A stretch of 64,000 nt of DNA, from contig VXAZ01002109.1 of NCBI GenBank assembly GCA_013399875.1, positions 1,857,901 to 1,921,900 of the forward strand, read 5' to 3'. Both the position numbers and the translations under genes were made by a program. A model generated the notes under the pieces. That model was not told where the DNA came from and made no database searches. It saw only the letters and a list, made by a program, of their open reading frames with translations. Positions 1 to 11,545 of this stretch are shown in pieces (within the stretch, counting starts at the first letter, position 1; each line of letters opens with the position of its first letter). The stretch comes from Gymnorhina tibicen. Lineage: Eukaryota; Chordata; Aves; Passeriformes; Artamidae.

Positions 1-2340
1 TAAAAATAAAGTTCAGTAAAAACTCTGTTAAGTGAGTGTTTGTGAATCTAGCATCTATCCATGATTGAAAAGATGTTGTCTTCTCTTATGTATGGGAACA
101 CTGCTATTTTGATGAACTGTAAACTGTAATTATAATCAATGTGCACCAAGTATAACTAGAAAGTATAAAATTAAATCATAAAAATACAACTTTCTAAAAG
201 ATTTCTAGCTATTTTTTATGATCATAAATGATGGTGTCCTAATCTAGAAGCATGCAGAAAACAACATACTCCTGCCTGGCATAACCAGGCAAGTAAAAAG
301 CCCTAGGTAGAACAGCAGAGCTTTTTTTTTTGGTCATACTTTAAACACAAAAGCAGTGGCAATTATAGAAAAAATGAGCTGGGAGGTTTTGTTTTTTTTC
401 TTAACCTATTGCCCTTCAATACTTCCTCCACTGAATCCTGTGCAGTGAGGTGATCAGGTACTCTGCCCCAACTGTTCTGCCCTATGAATCCATTGCTATT
501 GCACCACATTGATTGCTAATGGAGGTACAGCCTGCAAAGTCAACATCCAGAAGAAAGGCTTCAGCAAGATGGGCTGGAATGACTTAAGGATAAGGGTGAA
601 TCTTTTATTTATCTGAAGCTGTAGCAGAATCTGAACTCCAGGCCAGAGACCTGATGAAAACTTTCTACTCTTCAGGCTATTCTAAAGGCACAGCAAAAAG
701 CACTGTTCCCCTAACGAACAGAAAAACCCTTATATGTATGTCAAAGATGAGTCATTGCCATGTTATAAACTTAGGTTATTTACACTAAGATAGAAAACAC
801 ATTTTTTAGAAAAAAAATTTCTTCCATTATGGAAGTCTTTCGGAATAGGGGATGTTTCTCCTTGCTTTGTAATGGGAACAGTCTATCCATGCCACATAGC
901 AGGGAGGCCAAGCAAATTAGTCCTGCTGCAGGGCAGAGAATGTAGCTGCATGGATGAGCACTTGGGTCCCAAGCAGATAAATTCCTTTGTGCATTGATGT
1001 AAGGTGCCAAGGGAGGTTTTTGGATGAAGGCAATTCTGTTTCTGTTTTTCTCTGATCCCTGAAGTGCCTACATATACATATATATGTATATATATAAATA
1101 TATACACATATATATGTGTGTGTGTGTGTGTATCTTGTACAGTTAAAAGTTGCTTGATTTTTGCCATCATGGATATCTTTTCCAAACTGTGGCATCTTGG
1201 TTTTATCATTTTGCCCTTGCATAACTTCTTTCCTTACCATCTACTGAGATCTGCTTAGGCTATTCTAGCTGAACTTTCAGTAATCTAGTATTTCATTACC
1301 ATGGCATTTCTCAAGCAATTAAGTCCTCTATTTCTTTTCCTAAATGAATGTGTTCGTACTGGTGGGACTCTGCAGTTCTGAATGGATGACTTGTTAATGG
1401 AGGTATTTTCTACAAGGCAGATAACAGGGCAGTTTGAACTCATGCTTGTGTTGTTCATATTAGTCTTCCTACAAGAGAGAAAGTGCTGTGCAGGGGTTTC
1501 CTCATATAAGTTATGAGTGGTCTGGCTTGCCATTATATGTGCTTTTATGTACAGACTTGGGCTACTTCATCAGGCGTGCTATAACTTTGCTTAGAGATAA
1601 CAAGCAATGACTTTTTTTATCTATTGGGCTCAACCTAGACAACTTCCTTCACTTCTGGGGATTGAACCCTTTAAGTAAAATTAAACAGCAAAAATTAAGC
1701 AAACATCCTCTCAAAAGGAAAGTAAGGTAGGAAAAGCTGAAGATTTTTTAGATCAGATCAGTTCATTCTCAAGTGATCAATTCTATTTGCACAGTTTCTT
1801 TGGGATCGGGGAAAGTATTTGTCGTGTCCAGAAAAGAGAGCAGTGCAACTGTTCTGACCTTTACTGTACTACGTATAACTGAAGAGAGCTGAAACTGCAC
1901 TTGAGCTCAAATGGTGAAATCCATATTGATGTGGGTTTCCTCCTCAATGTCTACCTGCTAGGAATATGAGAATCCACCAGTTTATCTTAGGCTGTATAGC
2001 TGTGTGAATCAGTGTTCTCTAAAGCTGGACAAAACAAGGCTTTTGAACTAGAAGGGAGGTGCAGAAGAAATACAGGGCACCAAACAATACTTATATTTTG
2101 TTTGGATATCTTTTTTTTTCATGATCTTGATACCATCCTGTTTTATGACAAATGAATAATCTACAAAAGCAAGTCATGACCCATTTTTACTGATGAATGT
2201 TATAACAAAATTGAGAATGCTCTCAATACGATAAATTTTGCCAATTCTTAAGTTTTAATGTATTACAAGAGTTGAAATAGAGCACAAATTCAAGCTACCA
2301 GTGGGCATAGATTCAATTAATTTGGAAATAATTTTGGACA
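1..2340. other. Gene-free AT-rich DNA
   Basis: No coding region is supported. Reading frames are short, start at random methionines and lack domain-like composition. The only organised sequence is a TA/TG microsatellite at 1070-1133, annotated separately. A few short T or A runs occur, for example near 321-330. I see no LTR ends, CR1 tail, tRNA fold or promoter-like CpG cluster. Probably intergenic or intronic DNA. Confidence 0.7.
1070..1133. repeat. Compound TA/TG microsatellite
   Basis: Alternating pyrimidine-purine DNA. Interrupted TA repeats from about 1070 lead into a pure TG run that ends near 1131. The TA half is largely self-complementary. Short reading frames crossing it on both strands encode Tyr/Ile/Thr/His-rich peptides that simply translate the repeat, so they are not genes. 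Length is probably variable between individuals, as usual for such loci. Confidence 0.9.
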
Positions 2341-2346
2341 ACTAGT

Positions 2347-3032
2347 TGTGGAGAGCTGTGAGCCCTTGGCACAGGAGCCCTCTGCCTTCCCTTGGAGGAG
2401 AGAGGCCTGAGGCCCAAAAGAATGTTTCTCCCTAGAGATAAGCAACCTTCCTCAGAGTTACAGTGAGCTCCTAACATGCCTTGTTTCTTTATGGTAATAG
2501 CCTGTACCCAGTTGGTTAACTGGTTTCTACTCCACCCCCCCTGCCTTTCCCTGCTTCTGCCCCTGAGCAGGTAGCATTATCACTGACCTCTCCCTTTGCA
2601 GGGTGGCTGGACAGTAAAGGCTACCTCTGCAGAACTGCCATACAAGGATCCTGTCTCTCTGTCCCTGAGTTAGGCTTGGGTGATATCACAANCTGGTTTC
2701 TACTCCACCCCCCCTGCCTTTCCCTGCTTCTGCCCCTGAGCAGGTAGCATTATCACTGACCTCTCCCTTTGCAGGGTGGCTGGACAGTAAAGGCTACCTC
2801 TGCAGAACTGCCATACAAGGATCCTGTCTCTCTGTCCCTGAGTTAGGCTTGGGTGATATCACAAAGAGCTGAATCACAAGAGGTGGAACCACTTGTAGCT
2901 GAGGCAGTGCTACCCTTGCTGAAATCACCTGTCGCTCAGGGAGGCCTGCCAGCACCCCTGGAAGAGCTGTTCTTTGCAGGACGCTCTCTCTCTCATACCA
3001 GTGCTGACCAGCATTGGACCCCGAAAGCGACA
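2347..3032 (+). mobile_element. Solo LTR with 6-bp target duplication, ERVK-like
   Basis: The element begins TGTGGAGAGC and ends AAAGCGACA, so it has the TG...CA ends of a retroviral LTR. It is flanked on both sides by the same six bases, ACTAGT (2341-2346 and 3033-3038). A 6-bp target duplication fits class II (ERVK/beta or alpha-like) integrases; gammaretrovirus-like elements usually give 4 bp and ERVL 5 bp. No internal retroviral sequence lies between the ends, so this is a solo LTR left by recombination between two LTRs. Plus orientation is a weak preference, based on a degenerate polyadenylation-like AGTAAAGG near 2615 followed by pyrimidine-rich sequence. The apparent 686 bp includes a false 172-bp duplication plus one N; the real length is probably about 513 bp. 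The short open frames on both strands inside it are not genes. Confidence 0.82.
2520..2864. repeat. Exact 172-bp direct repeat split by one N
   Basis: Positions 2520-2691 and 2693-2864 read the same base for base as far as I can compare, and the single base between them (2692) is N. The copy is inside the solo LTR. An exact repeat that abuts a one-base gap is the usual mark of two contig ends that overlapped but were not merged. I read it as an assembly artefact and not as a biological tandem duplication. Confidence 0.93.
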
Positions 3033-3350
3033 ACTAGTCACCTTAAATGATAGTTTATCATAAACACTAAGACTGAAAAAATATCTCAGAGCATGTGAAT
3101 AATCAGCACTGTATGCTCATTGGGATTCTGGAAGAGCAGGGCTTAAATGCTCAGGTGTTGCCTCATGAAGATCTGTCTCTTATATTTTTAAACCTCAAAT
3201 TTGTCTTGCTGTGGTTAGATAAGGTGTTTCATCTAGAGAAAAGGGGAAATACTGCAACATCTTTCCTTGCACAGGGTGGAAAGGTTTTCCCTGCTAGATG
3301 AAAGTGGCAGTCTCTCACCAGCAGAAACCAGTTTGTAGCAGTTTGCTAGG

Positions 3351-3412
3351 ATAAAAAAAAAAAACAAACCAAAACAACACAAAACAAAACAAAAAAGAAA
3401 AAAGAAGAAGAA
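3351..3412. repeat. A-rich simple repeat (AAAAC-like)
   Basis: A run of As followed by irregular CAAAA units, then AAG units. It could be the remains of a poly(A) tail, but no retrotransposed body is visible next to it, so I treat it as a low-complexity tract. Confidence 0.8.
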
Positions 3413-3990
3413 ATTTATTTAAGCACCTTTTAGACTGCCTATAGGCTTCTATATGGATGTTTGTGCCAAGTTCATACGATCCTGGTGTGATTTTATATAG
3501 TATTCTTTAGTAACATGACTCTGATAACAGACTGAAGAGAGTTCTTTTTATGATCTAATTTAGGACCTTCCATAGGAAGAAAAGAGAAGCTTTAAAATAT
3601 AGTCTTTTTGTATTTTAGTACAAAATAATTTTTTTTTGCTTTCAAACAAGACTTCTGTCTATAAAGATGCCAAAATCCAGATCAAAGATGTCTCAAAAAA
3701 TTTTTTTTCTTTCCATTTTGTAAAGAAATTCTTGTAAAAGATTTTTTTTCCATCTGACTTGAAATAATTTTTTTTACCTTCCTGATTTTTTTTTTCTTAC
3801 CTCTACTCTTACGCATGGTTAGTGAACTGAAAAATTAATTATTTGCACAGCCATAGAGGTGAGTGAACAGCAGCACTCTAGGTTGTTCTTCCTCTGGAGT
3901 CTTATTTTACAAGACTGAGAAGCAGAAGCTTTTTTTTTTTTCATTAATTTAATGTAATCCCTTAACAAATTTATTCAAGCATGACATACC

Positions 3991-4010
3991 AAAGAGTTTT
4001 CAAACTCTTT
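3991..4010. repeat. 9-bp palindrome with 2-base spacer
   Basis: AAAGAGTTT (3991-3999) and AAACTCTTT (4002-4010) are perfect reverse complements separated by TC. There is no T-run or coding context that would make it a terminator. In AT-rich DNA this may be chance. Confidence 0.6.
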
Positions 4011-4664
4011 AGTGATTTTAGTGGTTTAACTTCTCAGAATGACAAAGGTGGGTTGTTTGAAAATTTAAAAAATAATTTTCTTCTCTTTAAATTGCAATTA
4101 GATATTCTCTCATTTTTTATATTTGTTTTAAAAAATAAAAGTTTATTTTCTTAATGTAGTAGATCTCAACCTTATTTTCCTACTGCAACTTGTTTCATTT
4201 CATTTAACTATGACAGATATTTCCTCAGTTCCAGAATTTACATTGTTGCCATTGGTTTTTCAAATTTTTGAGTAAAAGAGGTCCTTTGCATTTACCACAT
4301 TTACAATGGAAAAGTTGATAAAGATATATTTTTATTAAATTCCTTTCCAGTTTCTTTAATGCAAAGCATGTATTCAAGGGATGGAATAAATATTTCTTAT
4401 TATTTCCTGGAAACCTGTATATGATGTCTGTGAGAGATGTTAGTAACATCTGTCTCTAACTTTCTTCTTAATAAGATGATTTTAAAAAGCTGAAGTGATT
4501 TCTTTTTTCTCCCCACCATCCACAGTTTTGTCTGCTGAGCCCCCATGAGTATTGGTAGAGTGTTAGAGTGTTTCAGTTAGATATTTATAATTATCAGAAC
4601 TATGAAGGTTTGGATACTTGCAAAATCCTGGCTCTTTGTATCTGTTTTTTTCTCTTTGGAAGAA

Positions 4665-4702
4665 TTTTTTTCTTTCTTTCTTTCTTTCTTTTTTTTTTTT
4701 TT
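4665..4702. repeat. TTTC microsatellite and T-run
   Basis: About six TTTC units merge into a run of about 14 Ts. Two overlapping plus-strand frames (4568-4753 and 4602-4883) translate it into Phe-rich peptides and are not genes. Confidence 0.9.
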
Positions 4703-7700
4703 CACATCTCAAGACAATGCCAAGCTTATGCTTCTAGAATTTTTGAACCTTAGGAGGCAAATTAAAAAATACATTTCTCTGATTATCTTATTCCTTATGT
4801 TGCTTCTTAACACTTTCAAACAAGCTTTTCAGTCTGTTATTGGATCGCACTATGTTCCTTCCAAAATGTGCATAGTCATGTAGCTTTATATTTAGATAAA
4901 ATTTAGGTGTAAACCATTTTTACTTCAGATTTAAATAAATACAAATTTTTGGATTAAGTTCAAGTGTATGAGTTTCAAAAAAATGTCTAAATATCTGTAC
5001 CTTCCATCACATCTTTATTTTAAAAAAACAAACCCCTGCCGACTTAGGAAAATATTCTTGCATTTGTTTGAAACACTTTGTTTTCTAATAAACTTTATTT
5101 GATAAGTCATTGCTATTTTGTAAAGCATTTTAAGATTAATTATTTCTTTAGATTCACATAGCATACTTAATTCATTTCCTTCACACATTTTTTATATATT
5201 TTTAATCCTTTAAGCAAAATATCAGAAACAAGAATTTTGGCTACCTTTCAGGTGAACGTTTCGCTAGTGAGTGACAGTCTCCCTATAAGAATTTGTCTTG
5301 ACAGTGAGGAGAGGAAGGAAGAATATGTTAAAAACCACTGGTGCATGTCCGTGTGTGTATGGTTTTGAATATATGTTTTTTATAGTAAACATATGTTTTT
5401 TATAATTTTATTTTTAGTACTTGACTAGGTGGTAGCAGTCTAGATAGGAACCAGCAATAAATTGCTTTGAGTACGATTTCACTTTTCCTAGAAATATCCA
5501 CTTTTACCTTGTTTCCTTTAAATGGGTCCTGGCAGGACAACACCTCCTCTCATGCTCCATGAATTTTGCAAAAAACCATTGTAGGCCTTTGTGGGTCAGG
5601 ATGTCATATGACAGATGTTTGTGTATCCTTCCCTGGGCCACAGGTACACTTCGTCACCTTTTGGATGCATTTCACATTTCTGTGCTGCCTTTTCAGATGC
5701 TCATTTTCCTTTACATTTGGCACAATCTAAATTTTTGCATACAGGTCAAGTGTTCATATATTCACCTAGTTTTCCAAAAACTTTGTTTAGGGTGCTTAAA
5801 TTTTGAAGTCAAGCTTGAGCCACATTGTAGGGATCTCATTTTCTGAAAGGAAGAGCAGTTTCTTTACAGAAATGCATGCCTTGCTTATCTGCCTTTCTAA
5901 CTTGCATCAACTTCTATATTATTTTATTGCTGCTGCCAGGATTCAGGTCTTGTAAACCTGTTCTGTCTGTCTCTGATCAGGTTGTCATTTTTTATTCCAT
6001 CTGTTTTTGAGCTTCATAGCCCTTGTTAGTTGGGGGTTTTAGTTTGGTTTGGTTTTGTTTTTTCTTTCCTTCTATGCCACCTTCATACTCCAAATAATTC
6101 TTTTAATTCTTAATGATAGCTAGCTGTTAGTTTGGCTACTGATCACCTGGAAGCTAATTTGCAGTCACAGAATGTCTTAAATGTATAGATATTTTGGAGA
6201 AATTCCTGGTGCCACCTATTGGTTCAATTCTAGAAATGCAGCTGCAACTCAACATTAAAGCAAAGTCAGCAGTGGACACAAGAGTTAGTTAGTTACTCGA
6301 ATTCTCATGTGTATATGAGCCTATGTCTGACTACATAGAATACATAACTAAGTTCCAGTAACTTTATAAACCTTTAAAGTATTTTTTTCTACTTAAAAGA
6401 TTCAAGTAAATATCAAAACTCCTCCACAGTTGAAAACTTCAATAAACATTTTGAAAGTGGGATATGGCAGCTACTGATCCTTTCTGTTAATTTCTTCCCA
6501 GTTTATTAGGCATTTTTTAAGGAGTACGTATAAATTTTAAACACATTTCCCATAACAGCAGTTGTGCAGACTCACTTCATTGTAAAATGTAAACTTTATC
6601 CTAATCAGTGGTTTGAAACAGACTTTTTTTTAATGTGGATATAAATATACATATAGCCTTTGGTTCTTTAATATGTAGACTTACTGGAGAGACACAGGGC
6701 TGTACAGAAAGCTTTTAAATTACTCATTTATGTAGGGAATGCTACTTCATGTGTTTTACCAACCAGGTCAAAGTAGATAGAAACAAGTGTAGTGCATTTC
6801 TGAGCACAGATGATTTTACTTTACAGTCACTGCAGGAATAATGAATATACAGACCTACAAATACAATTCTATTTTATTGTACTGTCTGGTGGCCCTGTCA
6901 TACTTACAAGTTAAGTTGAATTTGTATGATTAAATCTGTGTTAATTAGAAGAATTTATGCATAATTGTCGTTGACAATTGAAGTCCTGGCAAAGATGATA
7001 GATGATTAATTACTATTAAGTACCTCTCTTGATATACCTACGCTACAAAATCAATTTTGTTTCACAAATATGTAATACTTAATTAAGTGAATTACCTAAT
7101 TGTTTCATTTTCATCTAGAGTGAAATCTGACTTGATTTCTGAGCTTGATTTACGTTGTAGAAAGATCTGCATGTAGATATTACATCTGTCAGATAGTGTG
7201 ATTCCATCTAAGACATAATATTTTAAAGTTTAGATGAACAAGAAGTGTTATTGCAAGCCTGAGATAAAGCACTACACAGGTTGTTACTTCTTCAGAAAAA
7301 TCCAGAAACAAAGCAAGTTCAGAAAAGCCTTACCCTTTTATCCCTTTTGATTACTTTATCTATTCTCACTGCTTTCTATGAATTGAAAATTGCAGGACAT
7401 TCAATTTTCCAATTTATTAGAACAACAGAGTATCTAACTGTTGGACCCTTTGTGCTTTACAGATAGGAGAAATACAGCCACTGCAGATGTTTTTGTAGTT
7501 TCAAAGCCATATCAGCACAGGTTTAGAAAACAGGGATCCTCTTCTGAAGTTTTGAACTTGTACGTTTTTGAAGGCGGCATCCAGCCTAATGGTCTGTCCT
7601 CCAAAATGGGTAGTGAAAACACACAACCTTTACATGAGCACGACTCCATAATTATAACTGGTGGGATTACAAAGGAATAGTAGTGAGATGAAAGGTCCAG

Positions 7701-8197
7701 TAGAAATTTTATATAGTTCTGAAACCTACTCTTAACCGGTATATATTTTCACTTGGGAGTATTTCTTTTAATCATCAATCTGTTGTATGAATACCTGGGC
7801 TGCTCTATTTGCATTTCACATTTTACCTCTAAATGATATGTTCACAGAATCAGTCCAGGACGTAAATAGATGTTACTTAAATTCTGGTGCTTATCTTACA
7901 CGCACACAAGAGGGCACATTTCAGTTCTGAAACCACACACTAACTTCTCTCACTGAAACTGCTTTCTTCCCAAAATGGATTGCAGAAACATGTCCTTTTC
8001 TCACCTAGCAGGCGAGGGCATGATGGTGCAGGCTGGCCCAGCCAGACTGTACCCTCTCCTCTGCCTGACTAAAAGCCCAGCTCACTGACCTGGCTTTGAA
8101 GAGCAATATCACTGAGAAATCTCAAACATAAACCACCATAGTACCAACTCGAGGTTTATGTTTTCCAACTCGAATAATACTTTAACCACTCTCTGTG

Positions 8198-8328
8198 GGT
8201 TAAATGGGGCTCAGGATAATTGCTTCCTTTCCTCACAGAGGTGTTGTGAGAATTAATTAGTTAACGTTTGTATGGTGCTTCCAAGATACAAAGGCTATAC
8301 ATGTGCTAATTAATTCAATTATTATTAC
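8198..8328 (+). mobile_element. Ancient MIR/L3-like SINE-LINE 3' remnant
   Basis: A degraded stretch has the order of words found in the 3' half of old amniote MIR/L2/L3-type repeats: TAAATGGGG, then GGATAAT, CTCACAGAGGTGTTGTGAG, ATTAATTAGTTAA, a TGTATGGTGCTTC block like the TGTAAAGCGCTTT of the family, and a final ATTATTATT. The order and spacing fit, but many positions have changed. This is recognised by pattern only; an alignment to amniote MIR and CR1-L3 consensus sequences would decide the subfamily. Confidence 0.62.
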
Positions 8329-9179
8329 CTGTTTGTCATTTGCACTGCCAGGAAATCCATACATGATTAATCCAGCCCAGTAGTTCGGTTTTATATGCTG
8401 CATCCTAGTCCACGGATTAGAAACACCTCTCATTAAAAAAACAAACAACAAACCAACAACAAATAGTAGAAGAAATAAAGGTGTGTATTGTCTAGTAAAA
8501 GAGATTTGCCACCCAAGAGTACCATTTTTGTCTTGCAAACATTAAAAAAATACTGCTGTAGTGAGTGTTAATTCTCAAAACACCCATGAAAGCCATTTTG
8601 CTACATAAGGTGTTCTGGACACCAGATCTTCAATTACAGGGAAAATTTAAAGGTGCATAGAAAGATGGCATTTGGATAGGAGGCAGGGTCCCACCAGCTA
8701 TGAATGTGTCTATAATCAGGCTCTTAGATTTGGATATAATTAAGCAGTTGGCAGAGAATATCTCTGTTAGAATGTGTTTCCAGTAGTATAATTCATAAGG
8801 CTTGAGGCTAAGGCCACTTTATGTAATGACCTTACATACCTAAGAAGAGCAAGAGCTCTCTGAATGTATGTCCCAGGGTAGCAGTTCTGCACTGCAGGAA
8901 AAATAATGTATTAAAAGGAAAAGAATGAGCTTTCATGTGAACTATGACACATGAACACTTACTTCCCAGAGATGTGTTTTATCTCTAAGTCAGTCATGCC
9001 TCTTTTTAACAAGCAAAGACTAAAGAAATATTATGGATATACTAAGTAAGGAAAAAGAGAAATTCCCAATATAAAACACTCCTAAAAGCATGTCTGCCTA
9101 ATGAAATTCTTATAATAGGTGATGGTACCCATACTATTCTCTTGCAAGAAATTTCCATAATCAGTAGGAAGTGCAACTT

Positions 9180-9520
9180 ATTCCTCTCTCCACCCTCTCT
9201 GGGTTTCCCAGCATCTTATTCATTCCCCTTGCCTTGTCTCATCATCTCTATGCAACCCTTCAATATTTCTATTTTATCCTCATCCTGTCTTTATTCATCC
9301 TGCTTCTTGGTGTTGCTATGCTTTTCCTTTTCTTCTCTATATTGCCTTTTTTGTGCAATTTTCTGCTATTCATGATTTCTTGAGACTACATTGTATCCTT
9401 TTCCCTTGTTTTTTGTATTCTTTTCCCTGTACTGAACCTGAATATTTTTTCTTTCTCCCTTCTCTTTTTTTCCCTTTTGCCTTCTGTCTTCCCTTCCCTT
9501 CCCCTCCCACCCCACACATC
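9180..9520. repeat. Pyrimidine-rich low-complexity tract
   Basis: About 340 bases are strongly biased to C and T on the plus strand, without a fixed unit. The three overlapping plus-strand frames here (Ser/Leu/Phe/Cys-rich) and the Lys/Gly/Arg-rich minus-strand frame are products of this bias. Confidence 0.75.
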
Positions 9521-10380
9521 ATAAATAAGATAACTCTCCTGTAAAAATACTGTATTTCATGGAATATTAATATCATTGTGAGTTATGTTTTTATGTGTTG
9601 AAAGCACTCAGAGTTGTGGGAGGAGAATGTTTTCATAGTCATAAACCCCCTGGAGCTGGGAATATAATTTATTTCCCAGCTCTGTACCAAAGATGTCTCT
9701 GACTTCAATCAGCATAACCATATGCTTAAAGGTGATGTACATGTTGCGCTGTTCTGCTGATAAGCCCACCTCTGTCCAACATTTTAAATCCCTGGTGTGT
9801 TTGGGTGACTTATGTACAATAAAGATAACTAGAGTAGTAAGAAAGTGGTTTTGGTTGTGAAGATTTCTTCCCAAATAGTCCAGAGGAACCCATTATTACA
9901 CAAACTGCTCATCCTCAAAGATACGATCTTCATTTCATAACGTGCTAGCAGCCACACGATTACTCAACTCCAGGTCATGAATAGCCCTTGTGAAAAGGAG
10001 GAGGAAAGATTGAAAAGGAACTGGTGACTTCTGTGGGCACTGTTAGTAAAGCTGATTTACTACAAGTCATTCAATGCTAAGATGCTTCATCATCTGGAAA
10101 GTGATACAGTGCAGTGATCATGGTGGAAATTCATCACCTAGAGGTGGCTGCTGGCGTCTGTACTGTAGGGAGCAAATAGCTGGGGAAGCTGTGTTGACTC
10201 CGTAAGAGGTGTGTGGCTGCAATCTGACTTTTCAGTTGGCTCTTACAAGTGTGCTGAACATTTCCTGACATGCCAATCAAACCTCCTTTCTTCCTTCCCT
10301 GCCTTTTTGTGCTCCTCCGCTTCCACAGAGCTGGAAAGAGAAATAATATGAAGTGCGTCCTTTTTCATCTGATCATGAAG

Positions 10381-10450
10381 GTGTGCATGTGTGTGTATGT
10401 GCATATGTGTATATAACATTTATATATATATATAACATTTATATATTTTT
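10381..10450. repeat. TG/TA microsatellite
   Basis: Interrupted TG units pass into TA units, with the block ATATAACATTTATATATA present twice in overlapping form (about 10410-10446). This looks like slippage on top of an alternating repeat. Confidence 0.88.
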
Positions 10451-11367
10451 AAACATGGGTATATTCTTATATACATGTGTGAATTTAGCTGTCAGAATGC
10501 AAGATCAAAATCTACTTTAATATTCAGGTATTATTCACAGTAAAATGGAATCACTTTTTATTGTGGTTACTCTTAGAAATAGTCATTATTCTCTCTTATC
10601 TTTCTGCTTAGCTCAGGACTTTGCAATAAATTCTGAATATGATGTAGTTTCTTTAAAAATGAAAAAAAGTGACCTCAGACTAGCTGCAAGTCAGTACACA
10701 AGTCAGTAAAAATGAAACAAATTATTTTTCCAGTGGCCAAGTACCCTGTAAGATTTCTAAGGAACTCCTTGTTCATATGAGAATCATTTTCAGGAAATAT
10801 TTTTTACAATGTCACACCCCCAGTTACTGAGATTTCTGCAAATGATCTTTGGTTTTAGTTTTTCAACTGGTGAGTTGCAGTCTTTGTAGCATTTATTTTT
10901 CAGTCTAAATCCAGGGTGCTTATACTAAAAGGATAGAATTTCGTTTGTATGAATTCATGGTTCTTTCTCTTGCATAGAAACATCTGTTCTTCATACATCA
11001 GCAATTTAAGTCACATTAAAGCACCTATGAATGTTAAAGACCCACTCTTTGTGTTCAGTTGCATATCTTTTGTGTATGGCTCCATGTCTAAGTAGAAAAA
11101 TATCCATCATGTTTCCCATCTTGTGAAGTAAATCTGAAATATCCTTATAATCAAATGGAGACTTCAGGGATAAAAATGTGAATATGTTGTTAAAAATTAA
11201 AAAATAGTAGTGGCACAGAAGTTGGTTAGCAGTAGTCACATCCCTGGAAGTCCTGCTCTCTACAATGCCTGTATTAAGCACCTTCAAGACATGTGAAAAG
11301 AAATTCTACATTTAGCAATCGTAGGGCTACCTGAGTAAAGGAATTGTTGTGCAAGACCCATGCATCT

Positions 11368-11545
11368 TATAGAATAATAAAGTTTTGGGTTGGAAGCGAC
11401 TTAAAGATCATCCAGTTCCAGCCCCCCTGCCACGAGCAGGGAGGCCACTCACTATATCGGGTTGCTCAGGACCCCATTTAACCTGGTCTTGAATGTTTCC
11501 AGGGATGGGACACCCACAAATCTCCATGCAACCTGTTCCAAAAGG
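11368..11545 (-). mobile_element. CR1 LINE, 3' end fragment
   Basis: Read on the plus strand, the element starts with an AGAATAATA tail, followed by GGGTTGGAAG, ACTTAAAGATCATCCAG, a block of Cs, GCAGGGAGGCCAC, TCAGGACCCCATT and TTTCCAGGGATGGGACA. This is the reverse complement of the 3' end of avian CR1, whose sense strand ends with repeated short ATTCTATGA-like units. The element therefore lies on the minus strand and is 5'-truncated to under 200 bp, as most CR1 copies are. The 5' edge near 11545 is approximate because similarity fades after the CAACCTGTTCC block. CR1 is mobilised by target-primed reverse transcription and usually makes no clear target duplication; none is seen. Confidence 0.92.

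Larger units (their letters stand above)
3039..8197. other. Gene-free AT-rich DNA
   Basis: No supported gene. Contents are an A-rich tract at 3351-3412, many T-runs between about 3620 and 3960, a short palindrome at 3991-4010, and a TTTC repeat at 4665-4702. The frame at 7441-7680 has a fairly ordinary amino-acid composition but no recognised domain, and it starts inside a run that could be a splice-acceptor-like TTTACAG. I do not call it. No transposon ends were seen. Confidence 0.65.
8329..11367. other. Gene-free AT-rich DNA
   Basis: No supported gene. It contains a pyrimidine-rich tract at about 9180-9520 and a TG/TA microsatellite at 10381-10450. Minus-strand frames at 8257-8538, 9608-9874 and 11006-11287 have no recognisable domains or splice context. 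Confidence 0.65.

Noticed and set aside
1064..1258. Frames on both strands across 883-1258
   Set aside because: They translate the TA/TG microsatellite.
7441..7680. 79-codon plus-strand frame after a TTTACAG acceptor-like site
   Set aside because: It runs to a stop without a donor, has no recognised domain, and the acceptor lacks a strong pyrimidine tract. Possible terminal exon, but not supported.
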